A DNA stretch of 64,000 bases from JAHEZL01 sp964406465 (GTDB lineage Bacteria; Bacteroidota; Bacteroidia; Flavobacteriales_C; GCA-002722245): the NCBI GenBank assembly GCA_964406465.1, contig CAYORT010000001.1, forward strand, positions 286,535 through 350,534, given 5' to 3'. The notes under the pieces were generated by a model. That model had not been told where the DNA came from and searched no databases. It saw only the letters and a list, made by a program, of their open reading frames with translations. How positions within the stretch are numbered: position 1 is the stretch's first letter; each line of letters opens with the position of its first letter. Positions 17,142 through 26,472 of the stretch are shown here, piece after piece. The position numbers and the translations under genes were made by a program.

Positions 17142-17172
17142 AAAAACCCTCTGTTACTAACGGAGGGTTTTT
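17142..17172 (-). terminator. Terminator of the sigma factor gene
   Basis: Stem AAAAACCCTCTG (17142-17153) pairs with CGGAGGGTTTTT (17161-17172), 12 pairs including one G-U, with a 7-nt loop. On the minus strand it ends in a T-run followed by TGTTTATAAAT. It lies 21 nt beyond the rpoD stop. Confidence 0.85.
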
Positions 17173-17193
17173 GATTGGTTGTAAGAAAAGTAG

Positions 17194-18063
17194 TTAACCA
17201 AGATATTTTGAAAGCAGTGCACTTCGTGAAGAGTGTTTCAATCTGCGCAGAGCTTTTTCTTTTATTTGTCGAACTCTCTCTCTAGTTAAATCAAATTTTT
17301 CTCCAATTTCTTCTAGAGTAAGTGAGGCATTTTCAGAACCTAATCCAAAATAAAGTGAAATTACATCGGCTTCTCTTGGCGTTAATGTATCTAATGTTCT
17401 TTTTATCTCTTCTTTGAGTGATTCATCAAGTAATTTGAAGTCGGGGCGCGGACTGTCATCGCTTGTCATCAAATCATACATGTTTCCTGCATCGGCATCA
17501 TCGCCAAGTGGCGCATCCATCGAGACATGTCGGGTATTGCTTTTTAAAGATTCACGCACTTCTTCAATGGGTAAATCAAGTACTTCTGCGATTTCATCAG
17601 CAGATGGCTCTCTCTCAAACTCTTGTTCTAAGTTTGAAAAAGTTTTGTTGATTTTATTAATTGAACCAATTTTATTCAATGGCAAACGCACTATTCTCGA
17701 TTGTTCGGCTAATGCTTGCAATATCGATTGACGAATCCACCATACGGCGTATGAAATGAATTTAAACCCTCTTGTTTCATCGAATCTTTGCGCGGCTTTG
17801 ATTAGTCCTAAATTACCTTCGTTGATAAGATCACTTAGAGTTAATCCTTGGTTTTGATATTGTTTAGATACCGACACCACAAAACGTAAGTTTGCTCTGG
17901 TTAATTTTTCCAAGGCCTTTGCATCGCCTTGCTTAATTCTTTTAGCCAATTCAACTTCTTGCTCCGCGGTAATCAGTCCCTCTTTACTAATCTCATGCAG
18001 ATATTTATCTAAAGAAATGGTTTCCCTGTTGGTAACCTGCTTGGTGATTTTTAGTTGTCTCAT
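17194..18063 (-). CDS. rpoD: Primary RNA polymerase sigma factor (sigma-70 family, Bacteroidota type)
   Basis: Directs RNA polymerase to housekeeping promoters. The 289-residue form lacks region 1.1 and the large non-conserved insert, as is normal for Bacteroidota primary sigma factors. Region 1.2 is at residues 16-45 (ISLDKYLHEIS), region 2 is near 80-150 (NLRFVVSVSKQYQ, DLINEGNLGLIKA, SYAVWWIRQSILQA), region 3 follows (EQEFEREPSADEIAE), and the region 4 helix-turn-helix is at 225-275 (LTLEEIGEKFDLTRERVRQIKEKALRRL). Matching TAnnTTTG promoters are visible in the window. It is divergent from the saccharopine-dehydrogenase-like gene. Confidence 0.97.
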   Translation of the reverse strand: MRQLKITKQVTNRETISLDKYLHEISKEGLITAEQEVELAKRIKQGDAKALEKLTRANLRFVVSVSKQYQNQGLTLSDLINEGNLGLIKAAQRFDETRGFKFISYAVWWIRQSILQALAEQSRIVRLPLNKIGSINKINKTFSNLEQEFEREPSADEIAEVLDLPIEEVRESLKSNTRHVSMDAPLGDDADAGNMYDLMTSDDSPRPDFKLLDESLKEEIKRTLDTLTPREADVISLYFGLGSENASLTLEEIGEKFDLTRERVRQIKEKALRRLKHSSRSALLSKYLG

Positions 18064-18245
18064 GCTAAATTGGTATTATAATATTGTTGATTCGTAGTAA
18101 GAAAATGTACATCTATCGAAACGCTTAAAGGCTATTTAAAGTTTCATCATTTTTGAATTACTTAATAACTTTTTCTTGTAACCTTTTTTGTATAACGTGT
18201 ATGTAGCCAATTGTTATTTTGTTAGATTTATTAAAATTTGTTGCC

Positions 18246-19586
18246 ATGAAAAATATCTTGTTGTTAGGTGCGGGTAGAAGTAGTTCGGTTTTGTTGGATT
18301 ATTTTAAAGAACATGCCGAATCTCTAAATTGGAAGATTAATGTTGCCGATTTATCCCTAAATCATGCCAAGGAAGTAGTAAACAATCACGCAGCTTTTTC
18401 CTTTCACGATCTATCGAAAGACAGCACTATAAAAGATCAATTAATAGCGCAAAGCGACATCGTAATATCAATGCTGCCTGCCAATTGTCATATTGAAATT
18501 GCTCAACTATGTATCAAGCACAAAAAGCATTTGGTTACGGCTTCATATGTGTCTAAAGAAATGAAGGCCATGGAAAATGAAGTGAAGGAGAATGGATTGA
18601 TTTTTATGAATGAATGTGGGTTAGATCCTGGTATTGATCATCTTTCTGCAATGAAGATTATTGATGAGCTAAAAGAAGAGGGCATGACTATTCATGGTTT
18701 TGAGTCTTTTTGTGGCGGTTTGGTAGCTCCTTCTTGCGATGATAATCCATGGAGATATAAATTTACGTGGAATCCTAGAAATGTGGTGATAGCTGGGCAA
18801 GGAGGTGCAGCTAAGTTTTTGCAAGAGGGAACCTATAAGTATATTCCTTATCATAAATTGTTTAGAAGAACCGAAGTGATCGACATTGAAGGTTACGGTA
18901 AGTTTGAGGGTTACGCCAATCGCGATTCGTTAAGTTATATTGATATTTATGGATTGCAGGGAATAAAGACGATGTTTCGTGGTACTTTACGCAGATTGGG
19001 TTTTTGCAGAGCATGGGATTTGTTTGTTCAATTGGGGATGACCGATGATAGCTATACCATTCCAGATAGTGATAAAATGACACATCGCCAGTTTATTAAT
19101 TTGTTTTTGGCTTACAATCGTCACGATTCGGTTGAACTTAAATTAAAGCATTATTTGAAGCTTGAGCAAGATGATGTGGATATGTGGGAGAAGCTTGAGT
19201 ATACTGGTATTTTTAGTCAGGAAAAGATTGGATTAAAGAATGCTACTCCAGCACAAATATTACAGCATATCCTAGAAAAAAAGTGGAAATTGAAAGAACA
19301 TGATAAAGACATGATCGTGATGTTCCATAAGTTTCATTATTTCGATAAGCAAAATAAGATGAATGAGCTCCACTCCTATTTGGTGGTGGAGGGAAGTGAT
19401 CAAAATAGAACAGCCATGGCGAAAACGGTAGGTTTACCTATTGGTATTGTTACTAAGATGATACTCAATGGGGATATCATGCAAAGAGGTGTGATTGTTC
19501 CTGTTCATAAGGAGGTTTACCAACCTATCTTGAATGAACTTAAGAAATACAACATTCTTTTCACCGAAAAGAAGTTATCTAATTAG
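18246..19586 (+). CDS. Saccharopine dehydrogenase family oxidoreductase
   Basis: 446 residues from the ATG at 18246; an upstream in-frame TTG at 18219 would add nine residues but destroys the usual start, where MKNILLLGAGRSS places the NAD(P)-binding GAGxxS at the N-terminus. The Rossmann domain is followed by NECGLDPGIDHLSAMKIIDE, a hallmark of saccharopine reductase and carboxynorspermidine dehydrogenase relatives, and by FCGGLVAP. Likely substrates are saccharopine or a related amino-acid imine; the sequence alone does not tell lysine synthesis from degradation. The 3' end overlaps the convergent CHU_C gene by 12 nt. Confidence 0.87.
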   Translation: MKNILLLGAGRSSSVLLDYFKEHAESLNWKINVADLSLNHAKEVVNNHAAFSFHDLSKDSTIKDQLIAQSDIVISMLPANCHIEIAQLCIKHKKHLVTASYVSKEMKAMENEVKENGLIFMNECGLDPGIDHLSAMKIIDELKEEGMTIHGFESFCGGLVAPSCDDNPWRYKFTWNPRNVVIAGQGGAAKFLQEGTYKYIPYHKLFRRTEVIDIEGYGKFEGYANRDSLSYIDIYGLQGIKTMFRGTLRRLGFCRAWDLFVQLGMTDDSYTIPDSDKMTHRQFINLFLAYNRHDSVELKLKHYLKLEQDDVDMWEKLEYTGIFSQEKIGLKNATPAQILQHILEKKWKLKEHDKDMIVMFHKFHYFDKQNKMNELHSYLVVEGSDQNRTAMAKTVGLPIGIVTKMILNGDIMQRGVIVPVHKEVYQPILNELKKYNILFTEKKLSN

Positions 19587-21101
19587 CGCAACGCTGCCGT
19601 ATCGCTTAATATTTCTGCGCAGTCCGGTATCGGGCATTATACTCTCATATTCATAATACACTGCATAAACATCTATCGGACATGGCTTGCCATTGTATTT
19701 TCCATCCCAACCATTGGCGATATCATTGCTTTCAAATATTAGTTCGCCCCATCTATTGAAGATGCGCAATTTAAATTCATAAACACCAGAACCAACGGGT
19801 TGAAAAATTTCGTTTTTATCGTCGTTGTTAGGGGTGAATGCATTGGGAATATTGAAATAGGTAGGTTCGCAGTAATTTTTGATGTATAAGCTATCTTTGC
19901 TTGTGCAATTTTTACCGTTAGAAAGTGTAACCGAATAGGAGCCTTCTTTAGTAGCATTAATATTTGGCGTGGTTTCGCCTGTCGACCACATATAGCTGCT
20001 TGCGCTACCTCCGCTGTGCAATGGATACACAGGGTAGAATTCAAAACAAATGGTAGTGTCGTCCTCAAGATTAATGGTAGGTATTGGTAACTGATGAAGA
20101 ATAATAGTGTCTTGATCTGCGCATCCTAATCCGTTGTCAACTACTACTGTGTATTGCGCTGCGGTAGTAACATAGGTTTGATTTTGAGTAGCCCCATTCG
20201 ACCATTGGTAAATGTAGTTGGCAGGTAAGTTGGTTTGCAGTAAGATGCTATCTCCATTACAAATATTTTTATCGGCTCCTAAATCAACACTAACGTTAGG
20301 GTTCACTTGAACTACTACACTGTCTTGACTAAAACATACTGGTTTGAAGGAGATATCATCCATAGCAAAATCATTTCCCCAGCCTAATGTATTTTGATTC
20401 ACAATACAAATTTGTGCAGAGGTTGCCGGACCCGAATCCCAGATGGCAAAAAATTCGTTCCATTCACACACTGTTCCCGATGCCCTAAACGGTTCACCTA
20501 ATAAAGTGTTGTTTACAGTAAATTGAAGAAGAGCAGGGTTGTCGGGAAAAACCGATGAAATCCATGTGCTAAAAGCATAATCTGTATTGGCTGAAACAGT
20601 GATGTTTTCACACCACAATTGCACTCCGGCTGCTGTAGAGGCATTAATGATCATCATATTTCCACTTCCAGAGGTGTGATCACTGCATGCTCCCCAATTA
20701 GAATAGTAAACCGCAGAGGTGTTGTTTACGCAGTAAAACCCTTCTTGAATGCTGCCAGGTGAGCAATCTACTCCGTACTGACTCGTAAAATCTTGATCGC
20801 CTAATTCAAAATCACCATTGATGATTCTTTCATTGGGATATTCGTATCTGTTACTCAAAATGTATTTCGTTGTTACCGATGGCGAGGCGATGGGATTTTT
20901 AATGCTCGAGTCACTCAAACCATTCTTATTCGACCAATGAATTTTGTATGGATTTCCGGCGGTATTAATTTGTATGGACTCTCCTTCACAAATTTTAAGT
21001 GTATCGGCAGTGATATTGATATTGCAATTGATTTGCGCAGGCGAGGCTATCGCTAGCAAAACAAGGGTAAAAGCAATAATTATTTTTTTAATTTCCACCA
21101 T
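19575..21101 (-). CDS. T9SS-exported protein with gliding-motility-associated C-terminal (CHU_C) domain
   Basis: A 508-residue secreted protein. The signal peptide ends near residue 22 (IASPAQ). Ig-like or PKD-like segments follow, with repeated short beta motifs (WSNKNGLSDSS, YQWSNGATQNQ, YMWSTGETTPN). The last ~90 residues match the CHU_C/type B sorting domain: IPNAFTPNNDDKNEIF, FNRWGELIFES and GWDGKYNGKPCPIDVY. It is therefore predicted to cross the outer membrane by the T9SS and to sit on or leave the cell surface. Adhesin function is plausible but unproven. Its start shares one base with the trmN6 stop. Confidence 0.92.
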   Translation of the reverse strand: MVEIKKIIIAFTLVLLAIASPAQINCNINITADTLKICEGESIQINTAGNPYKIHWSNKNGLSDSSIKNPIASPSVTTKYILSNRYEYPNERIINGDFELGDQDFTSQYGVDCSPGSIQEGFYCVNNTSAVYYSNWGACSDHTSGSGNMMIINASTAAGVQLWCENITVSANTDYAFSTWISSVFPDNPALLQFTVNNTLLGEPFRASGTVCEWNEFFAIWDSGPATSAQICIVNQNTLGWGNDFAMDDISFKPVCFSQDSVVVQVNPNVSVDLGADKNICNGDSILLQTNLPANYIYQWSNGATQNQTYVTTAAQYTVVVDNGLGCADQDTIILHQLPIPTINLEDDTTICFEFYPVYPLHSGGSASSYMWSTGETTPNINATKEGSYSVTLSNGKNCTSKDSLYIKNYCEPTYFNIPNAFTPNNDDKNEIFQPVGSGVYEFKLRIFNRWGELIFESNDIANGWDGKYNGKPCPIDVYAVYYEYESIMPDTGLRRNIKRYGSVALIR

Positions 21102-21826
21102 TAAAAATTAAGATAAAATTCCTTGGTAAGTTGAACATATTCTGCCGTAAATTCATTGGCGTTAGCCTGAATCGACAGCTCGTTCATCATTACTTCAAAA
21201 TTTGTGCTTCTGGTTATCTCAACCAGAACTCTCTTAGGCGGTTTGGATATAATAGGTTTTACTAATGTAAGGCTTTTTATGGATAGGGCGCAAATTTTTG
21301 TTTGCTCTTCGATAGCTTTTAAACCATCAAAAGGATATACAATGCATATTCTGCCTGATTCTGCTAAAATTGATTTTGACTTGTTTAAAAGTTCAAAGAG
21401 AGGCAAAGAATCATCATGTCGAGCCAAATTGCGCTCTTCTTTTTGAGATTTTAAGCTCGCTGTAAAATAGGGAGGATTGCTAATAATTAAATCGAATTTT
21501 ATATCGCTTTTCCAATCTTTAAAATCTTCATTATGCAAGTGAAGTCGATTGCTCCACGAACTATTTTTAAAGTTTATTTGAGCTTGTTCAAAAGCATTTT
21601 TTTCTATTTCTATAGCTTGTATTTGAGCTTCGCTGTTTTTTTGAGCGGCCATAAGAGCAATTAATCCGCTACCCGTTCCAACGTCTAATATGTTTTTGCA
21701 ATTATTGGTATTTGCCCATGCGCCCAAAAGTGTTCCATCAACACCCACTTTCATCGAGCATAGGTTATGATCTACAGAAAATTGTTTGAATCGAAATGGT
21801 TGATATTTCTTTTCGGGTTTAGTCAT
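21101..21826 (-). CDS. trmN6: tRNA1(Val) (adenine-N6)-methyltransferase, TrmN6/YfiC type
   Basis: A 241-residue SAM-dependent methyltransferase expected to make m6A37 in tRNA1(Val). Motif I is LDVGTGSGLIALMAAQ and the N6-adenine methylase catalytic motif IV is ISNPPYF. The N-terminal FRFKQFSVDHNLCSMKVGVDGTLLG is characteristic of this subgroup. It overlaps rimM by 8 nt and the CHU_C gene by 1 nt, so it sits in a tightly packed minus-strand run. Specificity for tRNA-Val is inferred from family resemblance. Confidence 0.9.
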   Translation of the reverse strand: MTKPEKKYQPFRFKQFSVDHNLCSMKVGVDGTLLGAWANTNNCKNILDVGTGSGLIALMAAQKNSEAQIQAIEIEKNAFEQAQINFKNSSWSNRLHLHNEDFKDWKSDIKFDLIISNPPYFTASLKSQKEERNLARHDDSLPLFELLNKSKSILAESGRICIVYPFDGLKAIEEQTKICALSIKSLTLVKPIISKPPKRVLVEITRSTNFEVMMNELSIQANANEFTAEYVQLTKEFYLNF

Positions 21827-22352
21827 TTAAGTCTAAAAGTCCGTCGGGCAATTCAAAATGTATTTCTCTAGTAGCAGCATCCATTTTTTTCACGAATTGA
21901 TCTACCAAAGGAATATAAATTTCTTTTTTGCCATTTTTCACATTGAGCAATACTTGTGGCGTGCTGTCGTTTACCGAATACACTTCGCCAACCAAACCTT
22001 TATTGGCATCAAAAACTTTGTATCCAACTAATTCCTGAATGCTTTCGTTGTCTTCCATCTCCGGGAAATCATCTAACGATAAATACATTTTTGTTTTTGA
22101 CAGAGCAAGGGCATCTTTTTCGTTATCAATTCCTTCAAATTTCACATGTCCTTTTTCTCCTAAAGTTGAAATTCTTTCCACTTCGTATTCGGCTAGATGT
22201 TTTCCTATGAGTAGATAAACACTTTTAATATCGTCTAACTCCAAATCGGGAGTTTCATTTTTAAAGTGCAATTCACCTTTAAATCCTTTGGGTTTGGTGA
22301 TTACACCATAATAAAAAACATCATTAAGAGTCATTTCGTATTTAATTTTCAT
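21819..22352 (-). CDS. rimM: Ribosome maturation factor RimM
   Basis: Assists 30S subunit assembly by binding ribosomal protein S19 near the 16S 3' domain. Two domains are visible: an N-terminal RimM beta barrel (YYGVITKPKGFKGELHF) and a C-terminal PRC barrel (LVGYKVFDANKGLVGEV through IPLVDQFVKKMD). The longest frame starts at 22382, but ATGs at 22352 (MKIKYEM) or 22334 (MTLNDV) fit the family better; 22352 is given here and 22334 is equally possible. rpsP, its usual neighbour, is absent. trmN6 follows with an 8-nt overlap. Confidence 0.92.
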   Translation of the reverse strand: MKIKYEMTLNDVFYYGVITKPKGFKGELHFKNETPDLELDDIKSVYLLIGKHLAEYEVERISTLGEKGHVKFEGIDNEKDALALSKTKMYLSLDDFPEMEDNESIQELVGYKVFDANKGLVGEVYSVNDSTPQVLLNVKNGKKEIYIPLVDQFVKKMDAATREIHFELPDGLLDLND

Positions 22353-22468
22353 CGAAAATACAAAACACTCGGTAGAACTCAATTAACATTCTTTGTTTGA
22401 TTTCTATTTGGCGGCACATAAATGGCGTGTTGAGATTATATCTATTTTCATTTTTATAAAAAATAAGT

Positions 22469-23980
22469 ATGAGCGAAGGATTAATTTTAACCATCATAAT
22501 TGCATATTTCTCGGTATTGATTTTGTTCTCTTATTTAACCAGTAGGGGAGCAGATACCAATACTTTTTTTGTTGGAAATAAAGAATCAAAATGGTATGTG
22601 GTTGCCTTTGGTATGATTGGCGCTTCTCTATCGGGAGTTACATTTATATCAGTGCCAGGCTGGGTTGATGGAAAACAGTTTGCTTACATGCAAATTGTGT
22701 TGGGGTATTTGGTAGGATATATTGTAGTGGCCTATGTTTTATTGCCCATTTATTACCGAATGAATTTAATTTCTATTTATGGTTATTTAGAGGATAGATT
22801 TGGTGGCTGGACTTATAAGACCGGAGCGTCGTTGTTCCTGCTTTCTAGAATTATTGGCGCTTCTATTCGTTTGCTTTTAGCCGCAACAGTTTTTCATGAA
22901 TTTATTTTTGCAAAGTGGGGAATTCCTTTCGCTGCCACAGTAACATTTTCGATACTTTTTATTTGGGTTTGTACTTTCAAAGGAGGTATTAAAACTATAG
23001 TGTGGACAGATACTTTGCAAACGCTGTTTATGCTGTTGTCATTGGGGATTGCGATTTATCTTATATCTGATTCTTTAGGCTTTTCAGAGCAAGGTGGTTT
23101 GATAAAAGTGATTTCTGAGAGCAAATATTCAAAGATATTTTTCTTCGAAGAGATGGGTGCTAACAATTATTTCTGGAAACAATTTATAGCGGGGATGTTC
23201 ATTACGATAGGTATGACTGGTTTAGATCAAGATTTAATGCAGAAGAACTTAAGTTGTAAGAATATTAAAGAGGCTCAAAAGAATATGGTTTCTTTTGCTT
23301 TTGTATTAACTATCGTGAATCTAGCATTCTTAGTTTTAGGTGCAACACTCTTTATGTATGCCCAAAAGAATGGTGTTGAAATTCCAATGCACGATGGTAA
23401 AGCACGAACAGATTTGTTGTTCCCTACGTTAGCACTTGGAGATTATTTTCCACAGGTAGTTGGCATATTTTTTATTCTAGGTTTGTTTGCTGCAACATAT
23501 GCTAGTGCCGATTCTGCCTTAGCAAGCTTAACTACTTCCTTTTGTGTAGATTTCATAGGTGTTAGAAAGATGGAAGAAGCACAACAGAAAAAATGGAAGG
23601 ATAGGGTTCATGTTGGAATGTCGCTTGTTTTATTGGTTGTAATTTTGGTTTTAAATGAGTTTATGTCGGCAAATGCAATAGAGCAAATTCTTACGTTTGC
23701 TTCATTTACTTATGGTCCGTTGATAGGGATTTTTGCTTTCGGAATTTTTACTAAACGAACTTTAAACAAAGACAAATATTCGCTATTTACTGCAGTTACT
23801 GCCATTATTCTTACAACAGTCTTGTATATACTCACTAATAAAACAAAGGAAATTACAGCGTTTTTTGAGTTGGATAAGCCTTTCGATTTAGGATTTAAAA
23901 TTGGGGCAGAGCTAATTATTTATAACGCATTTATCACTTTCGTTATATTGTGGTTTGTTTCTAAAAAGAAACCTGCTTAA
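22469..23980 (+). CDS. Sodium:solute symporter (SSS family)
   Basis: A 503-residue transporter with about 13 hydrophobic helices along its whole length. It contains the SSS-family start (YFSVLILFSYLTSRGADTNTFFVGN), the early GMIGASLSGVTFISVPG stretch, and GMTGLDQDLMQKNLSCKN in the middle, a region typical of sialic-acid/proline/glucose-type members. It is predicted to import an organic solute with Na+ across the inner membrane; the substrate is unknown. gldN follows after 41 nt on the same strand, possibly but not clearly in the same transcript. Confidence 0.92.
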   Translation: MSEGLILTIIIAYFSVLILFSYLTSRGADTNTFFVGNKESKWYVVAFGMIGASLSGVTFISVPGWVDGKQFAYMQIVLGYLVGYIVVAYVLLPIYYRMNLISIYGYLEDRFGGWTYKTGASLFLLSRIIGASIRLLLAATVFHEFIFAKWGIPFAATVTFSILFIWVCTFKGGIKTIVWTDTLQTLFMLLSLGIAIYLISDSLGFSEQGGLIKVISESKYSKIFFFEEMGANNYFWKQFIAGMFITIGMTGLDQDLMQKNLSCKNIKEAQKNMVSFAFVLTIVNLAFLVLGATLFMYAQKNGVEIPMHDGKARTDLLFPTLALGDYFPQVVGIFFILGLFAATYASADSALASLTTSFCVDFIGVRKMEEAQQKKWKDRVHVGMSLVLLVVILVLNEFMSANAIEQILTFASFTYGPLIGIFAFGIFTKRTLNKDKYSLFTAVTAIILTTVLYILTNKTKEITAFFELDKPFDLGFKIGAELIIYNAFITFVILWFVSKKKPA

Positions 23981-24021
23981 AATATTTAAAATCCTTGCTC
24001 GTTTCAAATTAAACGGGCTGG

Positions 24022-24807
24022 ATGAAACTTACTTCAATTTCTTTAATTATGATGCTTGCTATGCATTTTAAAGTGCACTGTCAGTGTTGCGACGAATCTA
24101 CAACTTTACAGATAGGAGGCGATGAAAAAGACACCTTTCATTTGCAGGTTTTAAACGAAGCCGATGTGCTTTGGAGCAAAAGGGTTTGGCGCATCGTAGA
24201 AATGCGTGAGAGCTCAAATAGAATGTTGCTCAATCCAAGAATTAAGAATGAAATAAATCTCATGAATTTTTTGGAAAATTCCATTTACGCCAATTACATG
24301 AAAGCTTATGTAAGCGACGATTTTAAGCAGAGGATGAATGCCAGTCAAATTAGAACAGCATTAACTAAGTACGACAGCTCAAATGTTGGAGGCGTGCTAC
24401 AGATCGATTCTTCCTTACTAAACATGAATACTATTCATCGTTTTCTAATTAAAGAAGATTATTATTTCAACAAAAGAAATAGCACTGTGGATGTGAAAAT
24501 TTTAGGTTTAGCACCTTTGGCAGATGTTTATGATTCGGCGGGAATGTATGTGGGTGAACGGCAATTGTTTTGGATATATTATCCTTCCATAAAGTGTTGT
24601 TTAAATAAACATACAGTGCGATTAAATAATGATTCAATGGTCACTTTAGAAAGTTTCATCTCTAAGCACATGTTTACAAGTAAAGTGTATTATGTTAGTT
24701 ATGAAAGCTCAACATTACCCAATCAAATGAAGGGTACAAGGAGAATAGAGATGGAGATGCAAAGGAATAGAATTAGAGAAATAGAAAATGATTACTGGGA
24801 TCATTAA
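24022..24807 (+). CDS. gldN: GldN/PorN-family type IX secretion protein
   Basis: A 261-residue exported protein with a hydrophobic signal (residues 1-20). The diagnostic GldN pattern is LNEADVLWSKRVWRIVEMRESSN near residues 44-67 (given as overlapping motifs LWSKRVWR and EMRESSN), plus FWIYYP late in the protein. GldN works with GldK in the periplasmic ring of the T9SS motor/translocon in gliding and non-gliding Bacteroidota. Here it stands alone: gldK, gldL and gldM are not adjacent, so this may be a paralogue or a split locus. Its stop abuts the convergent Thr/Asn-rich gene with no spacer. Confidence 0.8.
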   Translation: MKLTSISLIMMLAMHFKVHCQCCDESTTLQIGGDEKDTFHLQVLNEADVLWSKRVWRIVEMRESSNRMLLNPRIKNEINLMNFLENSIYANYMKAYVSDDFKQRMNASQIRTALTKYDSSNVGGVLQIDSSLLNMNTIHRFLIKEDYYFNKRNSTVDVKILGLAPLADVYDSAGMYVGERQLFWIYYPSIKCCLNKHTVRLNNDSMVTLESFISKHMFTSKVYYVSYESSTLPNQMKGTRRIEMEMQRNRIREIENDYWDH

Positions 24808-26472
24808 TTACTGCACCCATTGCTGTTTAGAGATCATGAGTGCTTCTTGCACAGTGATTCTAATTCCTTTATTGTAGGCAGTAACAAAGGGTCCAACAAT
24901 TTTATTTTCTGTTTTTACCGTTTCTCTGTAATCACGAGCCTCTTTGTACACACCGAATTCACCAACAGTGTACTTGTGCCATCCTTCATGCATTTGAACA
25001 TATATCTTTTGTTTCATCGCGTGATTTTTCTCAAAGTATGAAACATCAACTGCTCTCTTAAGTGCACAAATTTGAACACTGTAGAACAATTCTTGGTTGT
25101 TGTTTGTAGCTCCTGGATTATTGATCACTTCTGGAGTAGATGAAACTTTTGTGCTAGGCTCTTTCGCCGTTTTCGTTTTTTTAGGAGTGCTAGTACTCGA
25201 CGTAGTGCTGGTAGCACTTGGTTTTTCCTTTTCAATTACTTTTACAACTGCAGTTTCCTTTGGTTGAGTTGAGGTTTGTGTACTGTCTGTATTTGATGAG
25301 TTATTACTTTCAGTGCTAGCTGTATTGGATGTATTGCTTGTAGTATTTGCACTTGCAGCTGTTGTATTGTTTTCTGTTTTTGTTGAATTATTGGTTGTTG
25401 CTGCGTTATTTGCAGCAGCGGTGGTGTTGTTTGCTGTATTTGCAGATGGCGTATTTGTTGTGTTTGTTGTTGCAGTGTTTGTAGTTGTACTGTTTGTAGC
25501 TGCAGTATTGGTGGTAGTTGGAGAGTTGTTGTTAACAGCAGTAGCAGCCTCACCAACAGTTATTTCACTTGTCGCGATTGTAATTTTGGTGTCGGCATTT
25601 TGATCAGGTAAGTAAGAGAAAAAACCATCTATTTTTTGTTTTCCTTTTACTGTGTTGTCAACATTTACTTTGTATTTTACTTTAAAGACAGTGGCGCTTG
25701 GCATGGTTGTCCATAATATTTTTGCTTTGCCATCTTCCACAGTAAACAACCCGCCATATGAGTCAACTTCCTCTGCTGTGAAACCTGCTGGCAGATTGTC
25801 TTGAATTTTAGCGTAGCCTGTTATGTCATTTTTTGTAACAGTGATTTCTACCATAAATGAACCTCCGTTGGCAACTGTGGTGGCAGATAAAACACGTTTA
25901 GCTGTGATAGAATTAGAGCTTTGGTTGTTCGCTGTGGCAGCTGCAGTAGTATTTGAAGCTGCGGTATTGTTTTGTGCAACTGCAGTAGTACTTGTGGTTG
26001 CGGTTGTTGTTGTGTTGTTACTTGGTGTGTTTGCTGTAGCACTAGCATTTCCAAAGTTGATATTGCTTTGAGTGAAGAAAACTTCTTTCACTTCTCCATT
26101 AGAGGTGTAGGCAAATTTACCAGTTAAAGGCACAATCCCACTTGTTTCGGTTGAAGTAGTAACTTTAAATTTTACAGTGAAAGTTGATTCGTGTGGCAAA
26201 CCAGTCCAATTGATTTTCACAACATTATTGCTTACTTTAAAGTCGCCTCCCTTTGAATCGACAGGAGTTGCTGTTGCGCCTGCTGGAATATCGTATTGCA
26301 ATTTTGAAAAGCTCATTAAGTCACCCTTGTTCACTGTAAGAGCAATTTCAAAGGTTTCTCCAGGCTTTGCGGTGGTTGGAACTGATGCGCTAACAGTGAC
26401 TTCGCCCGCAGTAAAGAAACTGATGGCCGATAAAAAAATAATGTTGATGTAAATAAGTAAACCCTTTATCAT
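24808..26472 (-). CDS. Exported protein: duplicated beta domain, Thr/Asn linker, SPOR-like C-terminus
   Basis: A 554-residue protein with an N-terminal signal (about residues 1-22). Two homologous beta-rich domains follow (about 25-140 and 189-306). They share GGxF after DSKG/DSYG, a KINWTGLP/KILWTTMP pair, and FTVKFKV/FKVKYKV, showing internal duplication. Residues 310-460 are low complexity, dominated by Thr, Asn, Ala and Ser. The C-terminal 462-545 (FYSVQICALKRAVD, YTVGEFGVYKEARDY) resembles a SPOR peptidoglycan-binding fold. It is predicted to be periplasmic or surface-associated with a flexible spacer; the precise role is unknown. Confidence 0.75.
   Translation of the reverse strand: MIKGLLIYINIIFLSAISFFTAGEVTVSASVPTTAKPGETFEIALTVNKGDLMSFSKLQYDIPAGATATPVDSKGGDFKVSNNVVKINWTGLPHESTFTVKFKVTTSTETSGIVPLTGKFAYTSNGEVKEVFFTQSNINFGNASATANTPSNNTTTTATTSTTAVAQNNTAASNTTAAATANNQSSNSITAKRVLSATTVANGGSFMVEITVTKNDITGYAKIQDNLPAGFTAEEVDSYGGLFTVEDGKAKILWTTMPSATVFKVKYKVNVDNTVKGKQKIDGFFSYLPDQNADTKITIATSEITVGEAATAVNNNSPTTTNTAATNSTTTNTATTNTTNTPSANTANNTTAAANNAATTNNSTKTENNTTAASANTTSNTSNTASTESNNSSNTDSTQTSTQPKETAVVKVIEKEKPSATSTTSSTSTPKKTKTAKEPSTKVSSTPEVINNPGATNNNQELFYSVQICALKRAVDVSYFEKNHAMKQKIYVQMHEGWHKYTVGEFGVYKEARDYRETVKTENKIVGPFVTAYNKGIRITVQEALMISKQQWVQ
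25092..25545 (-). repeat. Thr/Asn/Ala low-complexity coding tract
   Basis: Coding DNA for residues about 310-460 of the preceding protein. The tract is built from ACx and AAx codons in irregular short units rather than an exact tandem period. It creates long spurious open frames on both strands. Length variation between strains would be expected. Confidence 0.6.

Noticed and set aside
25242..25603. Several long open frames on both strands in the Thr/Asn tract
   Set aside because: They are by-products of the biased ACx/AAx codons of the real minus-strand gene; the translations are monotonous Leu/Gln or Val/Ala strings.
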